Positions 35,912-44,053 of a DNA stretch of 51,584 nt are shown here, piece by piece. Location of the stretch: NCBI GenBank assembly GCA_905182865.1, contig CAJJCY010000005.1, forward strand, positions 1 to 51,584. The letters are read 5' to 3'. A program made the position numbers and the translations under genes. Each line of letters begins with the position of its first letter. Positions within the stretch are counted from its first letter, which is position 1. This stretch comes from an uncultured SAR324 cluster bacterium (GTDB lineage Bacteria; SAR324; NAC60-12). Below the pieces are notes generated by a model that saw only the letters and a list, made by a program, of their open reading frames with translations, was not told the DNA's origin and searched no databases.

Positions 35912-36661
35912 TCAGAGTATCCGGTAATCTGTGATGATGCCCATTGAGACAAGACGAATGTACAAGTCTGTGAAACCAACCCAGAATAGACTTATCCAGG
36001 CCCACATCATATGGTTCATATTAAAGATGTTGACGAATTTCCACGCCTGATAACGCTGGTGACCGAAATTGACACAGGAATAGCAATCGACGTTTCCTCC
36101 AACCAGATGCCTCAATGAATTACATCCGAATGTGAATGCTGTTAGAAAAACCGCGTTGAGTGTCATTATCACTGTTCCTACTCCTATACCAAGGCCGTCT
36201 TTAAAAGTAAAAGAGATATAAGCGTCGTAACTGAGTATCACACAGAATACAAGAGCGATGTAAAGGAAATAGCGGTGCAAATTCTGGAACAGAAGCAAAA
36301 ACCGTTCACCCCGGTAATTCTGAGGTCTTCCTCCCACTGCGCAGGCCGACGGTGTTAGAAAAAGCGACCTGTAATAGGCCTTGCGGTAATAGTAGCATGT
36401 GAGCCGAAATCCGGCTGGAGCCCAGAGGATCAGAAATGCCGGTGAAAAGGGCCACCAGTCATATTCAAGCAGTGGTGCATAAAAGGGGGAGAGATAGGAT
36501 TCCCATTGATAGTGTTCATTTTGAAACGCTGCCCAGGTAGAATATATAACGAATGCCAGCAGTCCTATGGCAGTGAAAAAAGGTTCGATCCACCAGAAAT
36601 CTCTACGGGATGTTTCTAGAAACGATGGATTTGGATTCTCAATTTGAAAACTGTTTTGCAT
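35912..36661 (-). CDS. sdhC: Succinate dehydrogenase membrane anchor subunit (Sdh1C-like, five to six helices)
   Basis: This 249-residue polytopic protein has about five to six membrane helices (residues about 26-45, 75-95, 135-155, 165-190, 220-245). Histidines in LLFQNLHRYFLYIALVF and NIFNMNHMMWAWISLF are candidate heme or quinone ligands. It is not a standard SdhC/SdhD pair. It resembles the single-anchor type of Mycobacterium Sdh1 (Rv0249c), and I see no separate sdhD. It is the promoter-proximal gene of the operon. The small coiled-coil gene lies about 110 bp upstream. Confidence 0.8.
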   Translation of the reverse strand: MQNSFQIENPNPSFLETSRRDFWWIEPFFTAIGLLAFVIYSTWAAFQNEHYQWESYLSPFYAPLLEYDWWPFSPAFLILWAPAGFRLTCYYYRKAYYRSLFLTPSACAVGGRPQNYRGERFLLLFQNLHRYFLYIALVFCVILSYDAYISFTFKDGLGIGVGTVIMTLNAVFLTAFTFGCNSLRHLVGGNVDCYSCVNFGHQRYQAWKFVNIFNMNHMMWAWISLFWVGFTDLYIRLVSMGIITDYRIL

Positions 36662-36775
36662 GGGTATTGTCTATAGATTACTCAAATGCTTTAAAATCAA
36701 AAAGACATAACACAGCAACAGGATAAGATATTTACCCTGAAATTTGGTAGATCAATGAAGATACAGCAGACTGAG

Positions 36776-37012
36776 TCAGGAGTTCTCCTCGAGAATCTTT
36801 TCCAGTCTCTCTATCCGCGTGTTGAGATGCGAAATTTGTTTCATTATCATTGAGATCTGGCTATCTTTAGTTGGATAGGACTTGGTATGATGTGCACCCT
36901 CACCCCCGCTTTCGTGCTTGAGGTCTTCAAAAGCGAATTCGTCGGCAAAATGGTGAATGTTGTCTTTTTTTGGATCTTTCATAACAACTCTTTTGGGAAT
37001 CGTAATCCACAT
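36776..37012 (-). CDS. Small charged protein with C-terminal coiled coil, upstream of sdhCAB
   Basis: The 78-residue protein is polar and acidic, with a His/Asp/Glu-rich middle (HHFADEFAFEDLKHESG) and a leucine-zipper-like tail (ISHLNTRIERLEKILEENS). I do not recognise a family. The Met at residue 11 (MKDPKKDN) is an alternative start. Its place just before sdhC on the same strand suggests it may belong to the sdh operon, perhaps as an accessory factor; that is inference only. Confidence 0.6.
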   Translation of the reverse strand: MWITIPKRVVMKDPKKDNIHHFADEFAFEDLKHESGGEGAHHTKSYPTKDSQISMIMKQISHLNTRIERLEKILEENS

Positions 37013-37315
37013 TACTCAAAACATCTGAGCCGAATTTTATCAGAATCTACTTTCTCCATGAAAAGAGAGCTTCTTGAAATACGACCAAAGGATACAGAAT
37101 ACAACTGTGCATTTTTCCACAAGCAGTTAAAGATAGCAATAAAATATTTGCTGTCTTCCTGTAAATAGCTGTTAAATCATGATTTTAAAAATATTGTTTA
37201 TATATTCCTTATTTTTTAGTGACGCTCAAACAAAATTTAATCGTATAAAACCAGGGAAAATGGGAGAAAAAAAATGTTGTACATTATATTTTAATATTCA
37301 CATCTCCACTTTTTT
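37013..37315. other. Intergenic gap with the likely sdh promoter
   Basis: About 300 bp of AT-rich sequence upstream of the small coiled-coil gene and sdhCAB. No supported gene is present. The promoter for the minus-strand operon is expected here, but I cannot point to clear boxes. Confidence 0.45.
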
Positions 37316-37680
37316 TTAATTTAAATTTTCAAACTGTTTTTTATAAAATTCTAGGATTCGGGTTTCAATCCAACTATAATTTTTCCAGAAATTTCGGATG
37401 ATGAATCCAGCGTGAACAGCCTTTTGAAGGTATTCAAGTCTTACCATGACAGAAACTATTTTTGGACTGGAGAAGTTTTTGTGTCCAGAAAATGGTCATC
37501 CAGTGAGTTTATAATGAGGTTTGGAACGCTGATTTTATTAAGGTACTGTCTGCAGGATGATTCAGAATAATAGTGATTAGTATTCACGAATCCGTGTAAA
37601 GGAGTTAAATCTCTGTCATCAAGTTCTATTTGCTCTTTCTTGGTGTCTGGAGAAGAAAGTGATCTAAATTTGAAAGCCAA
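37316..37680 (-). pseudogene. Alpha/beta-hydrolase (YheT-like) remnant
   Basis: The frame from 37680 gives the family's middle-to-late segment: TPLHGFVNTNHYYSESSCRQ and ISVPNLIINSLDDHFL, which includes the acidic catalytic residue. It hits a stop near 37456. A neighbouring frame carries the C-terminal end: SVMVRLEYLQKAVHAGFI, with the catalytic His, and YSWIETRILEFYKKQ, to a TAA at 37316. One lost base explains the shift. The N-terminal half, with the nucleophile serine, is absent, so it is a truncated relic. The spacing of motifs matches the YheT family. Confidence 0.7.
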
Positions 37681-37777
37681 AATGAAAAGGGATTACTTTT
37701 GTGCTTATTATCAGGGCTGATAGGCACTTATAATGAGGAGTCAAACGAAAAATACTAAAATAAGAATAAAATTATAT

Positions 37778-38533
37778 TTATAGTAGAATTGTTTTGTTTT
37801 GATTGGAAAATTCTTTGATAAATTCTGAAGTGTATAATAGAACACTTTCAGGAATTTCATGAAATCCATCAAAAGGGAGGAATTTATGCTCTAATTCTGC
37901 TTTCAAAAATAAACCTCTAAGTCTTTCTGCAGCAACAAAAGAGAGTAGAGGGTCAGATTTGCCGTGACTCTGAAAAATCTTCAATACTCCCCTTTTTTTT
38001 GCCAGATCCATCCAGATTTCTTCGCAAACTAGAGTTCCAGACATTACGATCAGGCCCCCGGGAGGTTCATTCATTCTCAAAGCTACATCAGTTGTAATCA
38101 TAGAACCTTGAGAAAATCCTCCTAAAATAATTCTGTTTGAAGAAACACTATAATCTAAAATTATTTTGCTAACTAAATCCATTAGCATATTAGACGCTAG
38201 GGTCATTCCATTTGGTATATTCTTACTATAATCTCTAGGGTCAATACCATCAATAGCCCTTTGATGCGCTATCAAATCTATGTTCCACCACGCCCTAGAT
38301 CCATAAAGGCCTATATTGTCAAGAGTCAATGGTCCTTCTGGAAATATGAAACAAAAATTTTCAGATATGTAAGAATCTTTTTGACAGAGAAACTCACCCA
38401 CGGATACGAGATCGTTACCGGGGGCGCCATAACCATGGCAGAGGATCACCAAATGCAAATTTTCTTTGTTTAATATATTAGGCTCAAATACAGTACATCT
38501 TAGATTACATATTTTTTTGTTTGTTTGCCTCAT
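37778..38533 (-). CDS. Carboxylesterase/phospholipase family hydrolase (YpfH-like)
   Basis: The 251-residue alpha/beta hydrolase has the oxyanion turn ILCHGYGAPGND (about 30), the nucleophile elbow GGFSQGSM (about 140), the acidic residue in SHGKSDPLLSF and the catalytic His in FDGFHEIPES near the end. This is a complete Ser-Asp-His triad. The family hydrolyses short acyl or acyl-thioester esters in the cytoplasm. It lies next to a SOUL-family gene on the same strand, 11 bp apart, so they may form an operon. The codon use is more AT-rich than in the neighbouring respiratory genes. Confidence 0.82.
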   Translation of the reverse strand: MRQTNKKICNLRCTVFEPNILNKENLHLVILCHGYGAPGNDLVSVGEFLCQKDSYISENFCFIFPEGPLTLDNIGLYGSRAWWNIDLIAHQRAIDGIDPRDYSKNIPNGMTLASNMLMDLVSKIILDYSVSSNRIILGGFSQGSMITTDVALRMNEPPGGLIVMSGTLVCEEIWMDLAKKRGVLKIFQSHGKSDPLLSFVAAERLRGLFLKAELEHKFLPFDGFHEIPESVLLYTSEFIKEFSNQNKTILL

Positions 38534-38544
38534 TTTTCTACTTA

Positions 38545-39183
38545 CTAAAAATTTTGGTTAATTTCAATCATCACCTCATTGCGTCTCATGAATGGCAATG
38601 TCCATGGAGCATTGTAAAAAGCATATTTGAATGAACCAATGATTTTAAGCTTGTTCGCTGCTATATAGTTCATCAACTTATTTTCATGTTCGGTTATATT
38701 CTCATTAGAGTTTGTACCTGAAAACTCGATAACGACAAACTTCTTAGTCAGAATTTCCTTTAAGCGTACACGATCATTATTAGGTTCAGGCAAAGACTCC
38801 ATACTGTATTTGGAGGGCATAACAAAGCTTATTTGCCAAGATCTACCAGTTGATTGTTGCTGTACTGGAGCTGTCATCGCAATTTTTTGACTCTCCTGTT
38901 GCTGTACCGGGGACGTCATGGCTATATCCAGTTTTACTTTATTGTTACCGAAGATGTAGTCAGCAATTAGACGAAAACCATCACGAATAGCATCTTCACG
39001 TTTACCTTCAACGTCTACTTCAGCAATAATCATAGGCTCATACTGCCTGATCTCAATATTTTGTTCAGATTGAATAACTTTATAGTCTGGCTTTTCCACA
39101 TTACTTATAACAGGTCCTGCTAGTACTCCAACGATAAGAATAAGTGTAATTATTGATGTAATCATTGTCCATTTTTTCTTCAT
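38545..39183 (-). CDS. SOUL-family heme-binding protein
   Basis: This 212-residue protein has an N-terminal membrane anchor or signal (MITSIITLILIVGVLAGPVI) followed by a SOUL/HBP domain: YKVIQSEQNIEIRQYEPMII, GFRLIADYIFGNN, then IAMTSPVQQQ and IAMTAPVQQQ in tandem, and the end YAFYNAPWTLPFMRRNEVMI. SOUL proteins bind heme or porphyrins; the heme ligand is not certain in bacteria. The doubled IAMT[SA]PVQQQ is the usual family motif with an extra glutamine-rich copy. It is probably exported and anchored in the envelope. Confidence 0.82.
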   Translation of the reverse strand: MKKKWTMITSIITLILIVGVLAGPVISNVEKPDYKVIQSEQNIEIRQYEPMIIAEVDVEGKREDAIRDGFRLIADYIFGNNKVKLDIAMTSPVQQQESQKIAMTAPVQQQSTGRSWQISFVMPSKYSMESLPEPNNDRVRLKEILTKKFVVIEFSGTNSNENITEHENKLMNYIAANKLKIIGSFKYAFYNAPWTLPFMRRNEVMIEINQNF

Positions 39184-39236
39184 ATCCTTTTAACTAAGTC
39201 AATGATTGTGAAATACTATTTGCCTTTATTTGATGG

Positions 39237-39339
39237 TTATTCTGAGAAGGTGACTCCATAGAGATGATTTGCAGTTGAATTATCAGTTGCCCCATTATTC
39301 CAAGAAGCACCATTGTTTGTTACTTTTGTGTTTCAGCTC
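39237..39339 (-). pseudogene. Fragment of a BNR/YCF48-like repeat protein
   Basis: A minus-strand stretch of about 30 codons reads KVTNNGASWNNGATDN and HLYGVTFSE, then stops at 39237. These are typical of BNR-like beta-propeller repeats (NGxxWxxxxxGTTxxLxGVTF). No start or further repeat is found upstream. It is debris from a larger repeat protein. Confidence 0.5.
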
Positions 39340-39464
39340 AATGACCTATGGGAAGTATTACTTGATGACTTAGTTGTGAAAGCCAAGGCACCGAGGATTA
39401 GTGCTGTACCGAACCGCACTTGGATATAGTTTAGAAAAAGATGTACAACTGATTAGTAAAATAA

Positions 39465-40781
39465 CTAGTCTTGACTTTCTCTATTCATAATGATTTCCCG
39501 CGCACCTTTTGTTTCAATATTTGACTCTAATTTCATTAAAATTGACATTAAACCAAAAGTAATGCGATTGAAGAAAATAAAGTGCTCTGATCCTCTTACT
39601 TCTTTAATTTCTAGGCCCTGCTGAAAAAGATTGTTCAGTCCTTCACGAAAGTTTTCTATCCCAGAAATTAAAGATAGGTTTTTCGTAAATAGATCCTAGA
39701 ATTTCAGCAAATTTCCTAAATAATTGCTCAATTTTTTTTTCTTTAATACTAGTTTCTGAGGCATTTTTTATGAATCCCATACACTCTAACTCATTTAAAA
39801 ATCCATCCTGATCGCCATTTAAATGTTTTTGTACAAGCCTAGTACAAGATTTAATAAATAGTTCTGGAAAAACTTTTACACAACCGAAATCTATTACAGC
39901 CTACTTTACCATCTTCACAAAAAAGAAAATTCCCAGGGTGGACATCCGCATGAAAAATGTTATCCTTAGAGTTAATATTATCATGGAAGAAATTCCACAG
40001 GATCTGTCCATAATTATTCCTAATATTTTGATCTGGGTTTTTTTTAAGTAATTGGTCAAGATGATCTCCCTTCAAAAAAGTCATTGTAATAACTTGTTCA
40101 TTTGAGGTAGATTCCTTGTATTCAGGAAAAATTATATCTTTTGATATAAATACATCTCTAAATTTCTGAATGTTACGACCTTCCTTCAAATAATCTGTTT
40201 CTTCCAAAAAAGTATCATGGACTTCTTTAAGATAATTCTCGAAATTTACTTCTTTAAAATACTGTTTTCCGAAAATTCAGAATTTAAGATCACTAATGAA
40301 TACTTTTACGTACATTAGGGTACTGAACTTTAACTGCAAGATGAACCCCATCAAAATCTACAGCATGATGAACTTGACCAATAGTTGCAGCAGCAAAAGC
40401 CTCATAATCAAATAATTGAAATAAATTTTCTGGGTAATCATTAAAATAGCGCTTGAACTGAGTCCGTACAAGCGCTCTGTTCATTGGTGATACACTATAC
40501 TGAGCTGAACTCATTACTTCCATAAATTCAATAGGAAGTAAACCAGTATCCATACTCAGTCCTTGGGCTAATTTTAGGGGCAGTCCTCGAAGTTGACTAA
40601 GTTCTTTAAATATCGAAAGTGCATTTTTCCTATTAAGGGTTCGTTGGTCTTGGTGAAAACTTTTAATTGGTAATGAGTTTCCCAAATAATGTCTTAAATA
40701 ATTTCCTCCCGCACTAATTCCTGCTTTAGCAAAACGACCTGAGCGAATCAATGCTCCTTCAGGTAATGATTTCATGCGCAT
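39465..40781 (-). pseudogene. ABC1/AarF/UbiB-family kinase, broken by several frameshifts
   Basis: Joined frames recover an ABC1 kinase of about 435 residues. From 40781, the KxGQ-type region is seen as KLAQGLSMDTGLLP, then FAAATIGQVHHAVDFDGVHL (nucleotide-binding part) and VKVQYPNVRKSI. The first break is near 40293. The second frame, seen from 40207, has EETDYLKEGRNIQKF and FHADVHPGNFLF (catalytic loop). One extra G near 39900 hides VIDFGCVKVFPELF (DFG motif). A third break near 39695 precedes the end LNNLFQQGLEIKEVRGSEHF. The family acts as atypical kinases/ATPases supporting isoprenoid quinone pathways. The start overlaps the end of the TetR gene by 10 bp. Confidence 0.82.
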
Positions 40782-41452
40782 CTATGAAGAAATGACTTCA
40801 AGAAAAGATTTAGACCTTTTGAACTAAATCTAATTAAATCCTTATCTAATAGAGTTCTTCCTAGGTCAATCCCTTTGGTAAATATTTGATTCCTAAGAAT
40901 TTCACCAACAAATGCTATAATTTTGTCCGTCAGTTCAATAGTTTGTTCTGATTGCTCACTATCATCCTTAATCCAAAATTTGAAAATATGGAATAGTTCT
41001 TTTACCATAAAAGTTGAAAGATACTTTCCTGCTAAAAGTGATGCGTCTCCTTCGGATTCCTTAAGTATATTTGTAATCTGTTCTTCAAGAGATTTTTGAA
41101 AAACATTCTTACCATTCGATTTGTAGATTATTTGATTAAAAGTACTTTCCACGAATTCTTTTTCCTTTTGAAAGAGTTCGATATGTGTATAAACAAGATG
41201 TGCCAGTTTTTCTTCAATTGTGAATTGACTATAATCACTGATTTCATTTGTCTGCTTTATATATTTTTCAAAACAAGATTGGTAAAAGTAAATTAGTACA
41301 GAATTTTTGGTACTAAATTGGCCGTAAATTTTACCCCTTGTCACTTTAAGCCTCTTAGCTACATTACTCAAAGAAAATTGCATTTGATCTTCACTATATA
41401 ATTCTAATGCAGTCTCGAGGATTTGAATCTTAAAATCGTTTTTATCTTTCAT
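40772..41452 (-). CDS. TetR-family transcriptional regulator
   Basis: The 226-residue protein has an N-terminal TetR helix-turn-helix: ILETALELYSEDQMQFSLSN, then VAKRLKVTRGKIYGQFSTK (about 30-48). The rest is a helical ligand-binding domain with no recognisable ligand signature. Its 3' end overlaps the start of the ABC1 kinase gene, so the pair was one operon. TetR-ABC1 kinase pairs are often adjacent, and the regulator likely controls this pair. No operator is evident. It is AT-rich like its neighbours. Confidence 0.82.
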   Translation of the reverse strand: MKDKNDFKIQILETALELYSEDQMQFSLSNVAKRLKVTRGKIYGQFSTKNSVLIYFYQSCFEKYIKQTNEISDYSQFTIEEKLAHLVYTHIELFQKEKEFVESTFNQIIYKSNGKNVFQKSLEEQITNILKESEGDASLLAGKYLSTFMVKELFHIFKFWIKDDSEQSEQTIELTDKIIAFVGEILRNQIFTKGIDLGRTLLDKDLIRFSSKGLNLFLKSFLHRCA

Positions 41453-41538
41453 GATATCCTTATTAAGTACGTGTTTTTTAAAATTCTTTCTTTGAAAATA
41501 ATTGATAACCTATTTTAACCAAGAAAGAAAATATTAAT

Positions 41539-41835
41539 ATGATTAAAAAACTTTTATTCATAATTTTTATTTTTTTTAAAAAAGGTAATTATTTTCAGAA
41601 ACAACTTGGATTAGATGCTAAAACCTCTGAGGCCATCAAGATCCTTATGGATGAAGGTCTATTGAATTATATTGAGAAGAGGAGGAAGAAGAGGCGGGAT
41701 TAACCGTCTTTTTTAAAAGATAAAGAATTAACTAATGAAGAAATCTGTGTGTTATTCCCTAATTATTCTGAGTACAAAATTATATCAATTATTCAATACT
41801 TATTTGATAACTATTATCTAAAGCAACTTGAATAA
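41539..41835 (+). pseudogene. Small AT-rich ORF with an in-frame TAA, function unknown
   Basis: From an ATG at 41539, the frame reads a hydrophobic start (KKLLFIIFIFF) and FQKQLGLDAKTSEAIKILMD, then stops at 41701. The same frame continues past the TAA with SFLKDKELTNEEICVLFPNY and SIIQYLFDNYYLKQLE to a second TAA at 41833. The composition after the stop stays protein-like, and the last part could be a winged helix. I do not recognise it. It may be two unrelated stretches. Confidence 0.3.
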
Positions 41836-41860
41836 TTTTAGTTTAATTCTTCAAATTTAC

Positions 41861-42349
41861 TCAGCTTTTTGGAAGAATAACTGAATCAATTACATGTATT
41901 ACACCATTACTTGCTTTAATGTCAGCTTGGGTAACAGAAGCACCATCAATTTTAAGGGTTTTACCGTCCAAGTTGATACTAAATGAACTTCCTTGCAAAG
42001 TCTTTGCAGAATCAAGTGTGATAGCAGTTTCAGCCATTACTTCGCCAGAAACAACATGATATAGAAGGATATTTATGAGTTTATCCTTGTTCTCTGGCTT
42101 AAGGAGACTTTCTATCGTACCTTCTGGCAACTTCGCAAAAGCATCGTCAGTAGGAGCAAAAACAGTAATTGGTCCCTCACCTTTGAGAGCTTCAACTAAC
42201 CCAGCCGCTTTTACTGCTGCAATTAAAGTATTAAAGACACCTGCTTTTGACGCTACATCTACAATATCATGTTTTCCGTGTGACATCGCAGATGCACTTG
42301 TTGTTACTAAAAAACTGGCAATTGCCAAGTTGAATAATAATTTTTTCAT
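41861..42349 (-). CDS. Exported fasciclin (FAS1) domain protein
   Basis: The FAS1 protein of about 162 residues has a signal peptide ([15 protein letters not shown], cleavage after SASA). The FAS1 body carries [19 protein letters not shown], the H1 motif [17 protein letters not shown] and the H2 motif [14 protein letters not shown] chose the ATG at 42349 because AAGGA lies 5-6 bp upstream; an ATG at 42361 precedes that site and is in frame. FAS1 domains mediate adhesion or protein contact outside the cell. A shortened copy of its leader lies upstream at about 42484. Confidence 0.88.
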   Translation of the reverse strand: MKKLLFNLAIASFLVTTSASAMSHGKHDIVDVASKAGVFNTLIAAVKAAGLVEALKGEGPITVFAPTDDAFAKLPEGTIESLLKPENKDKLINILLYHVVSGEVMAETAITLDSAKTLQGSSFSINLDGKTLKIDGASVTQADIKASNGVIHVIDSVILPKS

Positions 42350-42483
42350 TATTTCCTTCATAATTAAGGTTTAAAATATTTGATTTGTTTTAACTAATAA
42401 AGAATACATACTTATTCGTTTAAAGAATGCTTACATATGTAATATTTATTATATCAGAAAAATAATTAAATAAAGCAGCTTAT

Positions 42484-42534
42484 GCCAAGTTGAATAATTT
42501 TCTCATTACCTCCTTCAAAATTAAGGTTTAAAAA
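42484..42534 (-). repeat. Truncated duplicate of the fasciclin gene leader and start
   Basis: This stretch is a close copy of 42324-42376, which is the 5' end and leader of the fasciclin gene. It keeps a Shine-Dalgarno site (AAGGAGGT) and codons for MRKLFNLA, then stops. It looks like the vestige of a tandem duplication. Confidence 0.7.
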
Positions 42535-42782
42535 ATAAAATCAAGGTCTTACTAGAATGGAGAAATAACACAATCACTTGTCAGAACTCTTCTAATTCTG
42601 ATTTGGTTTATTTTACCAATTCATGTTTACCAATTATGTTTAACTATTGTTTAATCACTATAGCATTATTTATTAGACAAATGCAATAAAAAAAGAACAT
42701 TGATGACATTAATTTGTATATTTTTTTTAGAATGTGGGGATTTTACTTGGAGGGTGCCTGACTGTGAAGAATTAGTGGGAGA

Positions 42783-42826
42783 GATCAATCACACAACTGA
42801 GAGTGTGACTGACCTTTTTATTTTTT
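42783..42826 (+). terminator. Imperfect hairpin with a T-rich tail
   Basis: A bulged stem (TCA-A-TCACAC/GTGTGA-C-TGA, loop AACTGAGA) is followed by TTTTTATTTTTT on the plus strand. No supported plus-strand gene lies upstream, so it may be a relic. Confidence 0.35.
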
Positions 42827-42841
42827 GGGATATTTTATTTA

Positions 42842-43008
42842 CTACTCAATCTTTCGAATCCTATGATTACCCTTTTCTGCGACATATAGATTTGTTCCAT
42901 CAGTTGTTATTCCAAAAGGATTATTAAACTTTGCTGAAGTACCTGTGGCATCTGTGTTACCATATCTGACAGTTGTGCTGCCTGCAATGGTTGTTACGAC
43001 TGGATTTT
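42842..43008 (-). pseudogene. Fragment of an NHL-repeat protein
   Basis: The minus-strand frame reads TTIAGSTTVRYGNTDATGTS, then FNNPFGITTDGTNLYVAEKG and NHRIRKIE, ending at the TAG at 42842. This is one complete NHL-type propeller blade plus the start of the next. No start codon or other repeats remain. The upstream frame meets a stop just before 43009. Confidence 0.6.
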
Positions 43009-43018
43009 ATAGGACTAT

Positions 43019-43060
43019 AAAAAAACTTTACCAGTCTGTAACTAGGCTGGTAAGCTTTTT
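43019..43060 (-). terminator. Rho-independent terminator after dienelactone hydrolase
   Basis: A 10-bp stem (TTACCAGTCT/AGGCTGGTAA, one G-T pair) with a GTAACT loop is flanked by T7 on the minus strand (plus A7 at 43019-43025) and T5 on the plus strand. It lies about 75 bp past the dienelactone hydrolase stop. It could work in both directions. Confidence 0.75.
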
Positions 43061-43133
43061 GGGGATGTTATGGGATGTAAAAAAATATAGATGTGGCGGA
43101 GAGAGTGGGATTCTGATCCGAATACTCTTTCAT

Positions 43134-43862
43134 TTACTTAAGATTCCTTTCAAACAAGGTCAAGATTCTATACCAGTGTCTTTCTGCAGAAGTCCTGTTA
43201 TATTTTTCCTTTCTATCCGGGAATACGAAACCGTGTTCGGTCCCGGGATACCATTCTATTCGATAATTAATGTCTGTATTAGCAAGATATTTTTCCAGTG
43301 ATTCAATCATTTCACTGGGAACCCAAACATCGTTTTCAGCACAGCCAAAATAAATTTCTCCCTTTATTTTATGGGAACTTAGATGAGGTGATTTTTCTGA
43401 GTCTGTGAAGAGTTCTACACCATGAATGCTCGCGGTGGCTCTGATTCTGTCATTGATTTCAGCTGCAGCCGCAAATACGAATTGTCCGCTCATGCAGTAG
43501 CCCAGACAACCCACTGGCCCTTGAGAAGCAGTTTCATCTTTAAGTGCCTCTTCTAAGAGATGTCTACAATCTTCTACTACCATCTCATTACTAAGACTAT
43601 TCTTGTGCTCAAACATGATTTCCCGACTTTTATCTGTTCCATCTGAAACAAATTCTGTGACACGACGATAATAAAGATTTGGCAGCATTACCCAATATCC
43701 ACAGGCAGCAATTCTTCTCGCCATTTGGTGGAGTTCTTCTCTCTTTCCCGGAGCGTCCATCAAAAAAAGAATTACAGGATGTGGACCATCTTCATCCGGA
43801 TGAACAATGAAGGTGTTTATCTGACCTTCACCTGTTTTAATGGTTATTTCTTTTTCTATCAT
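43134..43862 (-). CDS. Dienelactone hydrolase-family protein
   Basis: The 242-residue alpha/beta hydrolase uses a cysteine nucleophile: the elbow reads GCLGYCMSGQF (about 118). It also has the acidic residue in FGCAENDVWVP and the His in GTEHGFVFPDR, giving the Cys-Asp-His triad of the DLH family. DLH enzymes open cyclic enol-lactones in aromatic breakdown, or hydrolyse related esters. The start MIEKEITIKTGEGQI is typical of bacterial DLH. No ortho-cleavage genes are adjacent, so the substrate is open. Length is normal (about 240). Confidence 0.85.
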   Translation of the reverse strand: MIEKEITIKTGEGQINTFIVHPDEDGPHPVILFLMDAPGKREELHQMARRIAACGYWVMLPNLYYRRVTEFVSDGTDKSREIMFEHKNSLSNEMVVEDCRHLLEEALKDETASQGPVGCLGYCMSGQFVFAAAAEINDRIRATASIHGVELFTDSEKSPHLSSHKIKGEIYFGCAENDVWVPSEMIESLEKYLANTDINYRIEWYPGTEHGFVFPDRKEKYNRTSAERHWYRILTLFERNLK

Positions 43863-44053
43863 AATTTATTAGATTTCTTAGTGTTTGGACTAAACCTTAG
43901 GTTAAAACATTAATTGACAGTTTTTTTCAATTCATAGCATTTTACAATTTATGATTCCTAACAAACTCCGTGATTAACACTATGACTATACTCATAACGT
44001 TTCCCAAGATATCTATTGCCCCCATCAACAGGTCCCTTCTTAGAACCTTGATT

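Noticed and set aside
42700..42927. Plus-strand frame of 75 codons
   Set aside because: It overlaps the NHL fragment read on the other strand and a hairpin, and has no recognisable motif.
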